A stretch of 64,000 nt of DNA from Microglena sp. YARC. Lineage: Eukaryota; Chlorophyta; Chlorophyceae; Chlamydomonadales; Chlamydomonadaceae. How positions within the stretch are numbered: the first letter of the stretch is position 1; every line of letters starts with the position of its first letter. The stretch covers positions 96,579-160,578 of the forward strand of contig JAJSRW010002112.1 in the NCBI GenBank assembly GCA_022414725.1, read 5' to 3'. This document shows, piece after piece, positions 61,260-64,000 of this stretch. The notes under the pieces were generated by a model, which was not told the DNA's origin, did no database searches, and saw nothing but the letters and a program-made list of their open reading frames with translations. Made by a program: the position numbers and the translations under genes.

Positions 61260-64000
61260 TATTATACTTTTTTTACATCTTTCATGATAAATTAGATTGA
61301 TTATTATATTTTGCGCAATAAACTTAAATTATATTGTTTATAAATTTTTATTGAGTGTGGTTAGATTAGATTATGTTTTTTTATTTTACTTATCTCTTCT
61401 CTAATATTTTGTAAATAAGTTGTTTTATCACTTATACATCTTTCAAATCACCTTTGAGAACATTCGGTAATTATGTCTTTCGTTGAATTTAAATAAATCA
61501 TCATTTATAAAATGCAATTATACCAATAATTTAGATTGTTTATTATCAAATACTATAACGTCTTAAGGTTCTTGCTTCGGAGATTGTTGAAAAACCAAAC
61601 ACAACGACCATTCACTTTTATCCATCACCCACTGCATTTCCATAGCATTTTGAACATTCACTTTATCATCACCTTTATGATGAAGGGTTTCTGTTATGGT
61701 CTATTACTAAAGGCGGTAATAATCCAGATGTGCACCTAGAATATGTTAGCGTCTTAGAGAAATTGTTTTTTCTGTCGGCTGACAAAGTTGGAATATATGG
61801 TTACGCATCGTTTCTATAGAACGATTTATTGTATACGCTCACCGGCACGACAATTGGCAAACGCTTGAATATCTTTAAGTCGTTGTTACAATATTTGTGT
61901 AATATTTATGACAGAACTTTAAATTTATCGATATGTTTTCAATTCTATATTATACATCGGTATCTGGTATCTGGTATTATCTAATTGTATTAAAGGTATT
62001 TTTTTCTATCCTTAATAAACTATTTATTTCTCTAATAATTAGTATTGCTTTCTTTTGATTTATTTTTGTAATGATTTATAAATAAGATTTCTATCTCTGT
62101 ATCCTCCTCTAGATTTAAGTGGAAAAATTTAGAACCGTCAGACGTGAAAAGGTAATGTTTCAAATTATCATCTTTAACTTGTTACAGTTTATTTTTTAAA
62201 TTGTAGATATGAGTAGTTTGTAAAATTTGAACGCTAAATAGTTGTAAAATTGAACTGGGTCATGTTCATATTAATTCTTTGTATTGTGTCATCAATTGCA
62301 TTATGATAACCGGATATTACATTAAAATCTAAAGTTTTGTTCATGTAATTGGTTGAATTGGGTTGGTTTAATCATAATAAGGAGTAATGTGCCAAAATTA
62401 ATACATAAATATTAATAGTATTTTGGACTGAAGAATTTTTTATGTAATCCTTCATATTTTGTGTAATTTTATTTAAAACATTTGTGAAATGTTTTTTTTT
62501 TTTCATATACACGTTTTTTTCTTCTTGTTCTGTTTTATTTGTTGCATTTTGTTCAATTTTCTCTTCGCTTATTTTGAATTCATCAATATTTTTTCTTAAA
62601 ATGAAATGAGTTCGTTTGTTTGCTTTCACATCTCAATGGGGTACTAAAACATGTGTCAGTATAATTATTCCAGATAAAATGATTTAAAATTCCGTCGTCT
62701 AAATCGGTACGTTTTGACGGTAAAATTACTTCAATCGCTTTTTCTGTAATATTATAAGGGGTTCCATTGTCTTCACAAAATTTCATGTGTCTTTGTTACT
62801 TCTTTGTCGTCGGTAAAAGAGCTGTCATCCATATTAACTTTTTATGTTAGCGAATTTCACGGAGTTCTCCTACATCATTGGCATATGAAAATATTTTCAG
62901 CACCCGCGTAACCTTGCTATAATACTTGTTTTGCAGTTGTAGTAAATCTTCGAAAGTCAAGTGTCAATCTTGAAACGATCACAATGGCTTCGAGAACTTT
63001 GTTTTTTATTAGTAGTAGCAGCAATTCGCCGTTGCTCACGTTCGTCAATAAAAAAAATTATACATTCTTCTCCTAAATTCGTCTGGAATTTGTTTTCATC
63101 CAGAATCGAACTTTAGAAAGAGTGTAATCCGCATTTATTAGTAACTTCGCATTAAATTCAATTTATGTTTTAAACTCTGTTGTTAGCACTCGCGACCGTT
63201 TCATTTAATGTTAATTGTTCAATATTAACCATAGTAACTTCGAAAATTTACATGGTTACGGTTGATACTCATTTATTTTTGTAAATTATATTTAACGAAT
63301 ATTCCATGTTGTGATAGAGGCATCCTGTTTATGTATCTTATATCTGTAGTTAAACCAATGCTGACGTCTTGCCCTGCACCACTCCGAGCCATACCCAACC
63401 GACAAAACTGATTTTTTATTTTTAAGCAATTCTATATATTTCTGTACACATCTTAGCAACATCATCGTTGCTTATCTTTGTGTAAAGAAAATTTTCGTAA
63501 ATGGTTCAGAAACATAAGTATTTCATATAATTTAATTTTATTAAACAAATAGTATTATTATTTTCATTTTTTAAATCTCGAAATCAGATGATATGACATA
63601 TTACCATGTTTTATCACTCTGATCTATGTAACATGTACAGCAGTTTTCGGTGGGTAACGAAATCTTTTAATATACGTGGAATAATATCGCTAAAACATTC
63701 TATAAAAACACTTTGCTTTTTAGTTTGTATCAACCAGTCTTGGAAACTCTACCATGAAACCAATAGTAGTATATACATTTTCTCCACTGGTGCAAATTTA
63801 GTTCGAAATACAATTCAGTCAGAATTGAAAATTTGTTTTAATTTAAATTATAGTCATAATATATATATCGTTTATAACTTGCAGAGGCTCCTATAGCGCA
63901 AAAACATACCGAATTGAAGAGTTTATCGCGTTCTTCTTTTGTTAGTGACATAAAGAATTGCTAATATGTGGTTGGTTCATCATCAAATTAATATAGCACC
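61260..64000. other. AT-rich DNA of different composition
   Basis: From about 61260 the sequence becomes strongly AT-rich, with long T and A runs, unlike the preceding 61 kb. None of the repeat families A-E occurs in it. Apart from the remnant at 62372-62832 and a weak 96-codon frame at 63606-63896, no gene is seen. It may be flanking host DNA, organelle-derived DNA, another virus or an assembly join. Confidence 0.7.
62372..62832 (-). pseudogene. AT-rich decayed coding remnant
   Basis: Minus-strand blocks in three frames: a start near 62832 ('MDDSSFTDDKEVTKTHE'), then 62583-62786 ('KFCEDNGTPYNITEKAIEVI', 'DDGILNHFIWNNYTDT') and 62372-62629, a Lys/Glu/Asn-rich helical part ('KISEEKIEQNATNKTEQEEK'). 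The blocks follow each other with small frame changes. The family is unknown. Amino-acid use reflects the AT-rich DNA. Confidence 0.35.

Overview
The window looks like a giant-virus (Nucleocytoviricota) segment associated with a green alga, and it is heavily eroded. Virus hallmark genes are an A32-type packaging ATPase (48567-49433), a D5-like primase-helicase (2240-4140), the second-largest RNA polymerase subunit RPB2 with an intein (54077-58602), RPB5 (50088-50974), an AEP/PrimPol-like plus nucleotidyltransferase-like protein (42253-44631), a C5 DNA methyltransferase (30625-31821) and large fibre-type repeat proteins. The algal link is a pherophorin-type gene (24765-26047), a family I know from volvocine green algae. 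I cannot tell from sequence alone whether this is a free virus or an endogenous copy. Many core genes are broken by in-frame stops or frameshifts, a 5'-truncated non-LTR retrotransposon sits in the DNA, and the last ~2.7 kb switches to very AT-rich DNA. All of this fits an endogenous element that is decaying. Indels in homopolymers could also be assembly errors, but substitution-type nonsense codons are harder to explain that way.

Layout. 1-8.2 kb: tandem repeats, the broken D5 gene and repeat-rich gene-poor DNA. 8.3-11.7 kb: LRAT/NlpC-like protein, zinc-finger-like protein and F-box/LRR protein. 12.1-15.9 kb: transposon debris with a nested retroelement around a broken caspase-like gene. 16.1-24.2 kb: two fibre-type genes (RCC1 repeats with a G2-peptidase-like end, and an S74-chaperone-like end). 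24.4-30.3 kb: pherophorin, a Fanzor-bearing element, a telomere-like tract and a repeat-bearing hypothetical gene. 30.6-37.9 kb: methyltransferase, two small membrane proteins and two long coiled-coil proteins. 38.0-41.5 kb: a complete TIR-bounded element with an IS630-type transposase joined to a Fanzor (TnpB-like) protein. 41.5-52.9 kb: conserved virus genes, several intact. 52.9-54.1 kb: transposon debris. 54.1-61.1 kb: RPB2 and an unrecognised decayed plus-strand region. 61.3-64 kb: AT-rich DNA of different composition.

The most interesting system is a pair of TIR transposon families. In family A (37999-41454) the reading frame of a DDE transposase runs through a SAP-like segment into the N-terminal part of a Fanzor nuclease; the RuvC-like part follows after one frameshift, and another shift lies inside it. 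In family B (26332-27646) a transposase-like helix-turn-helix is joined in one uninterrupted frame to the RuvC-like core with D, E and D motifs and a zinc finger. Short derivatives of both families repeatedly keep the segment at the 3' end of the Fanzor gene, as expected if that segment encodes a guide (omega) RNA and a transposon end.
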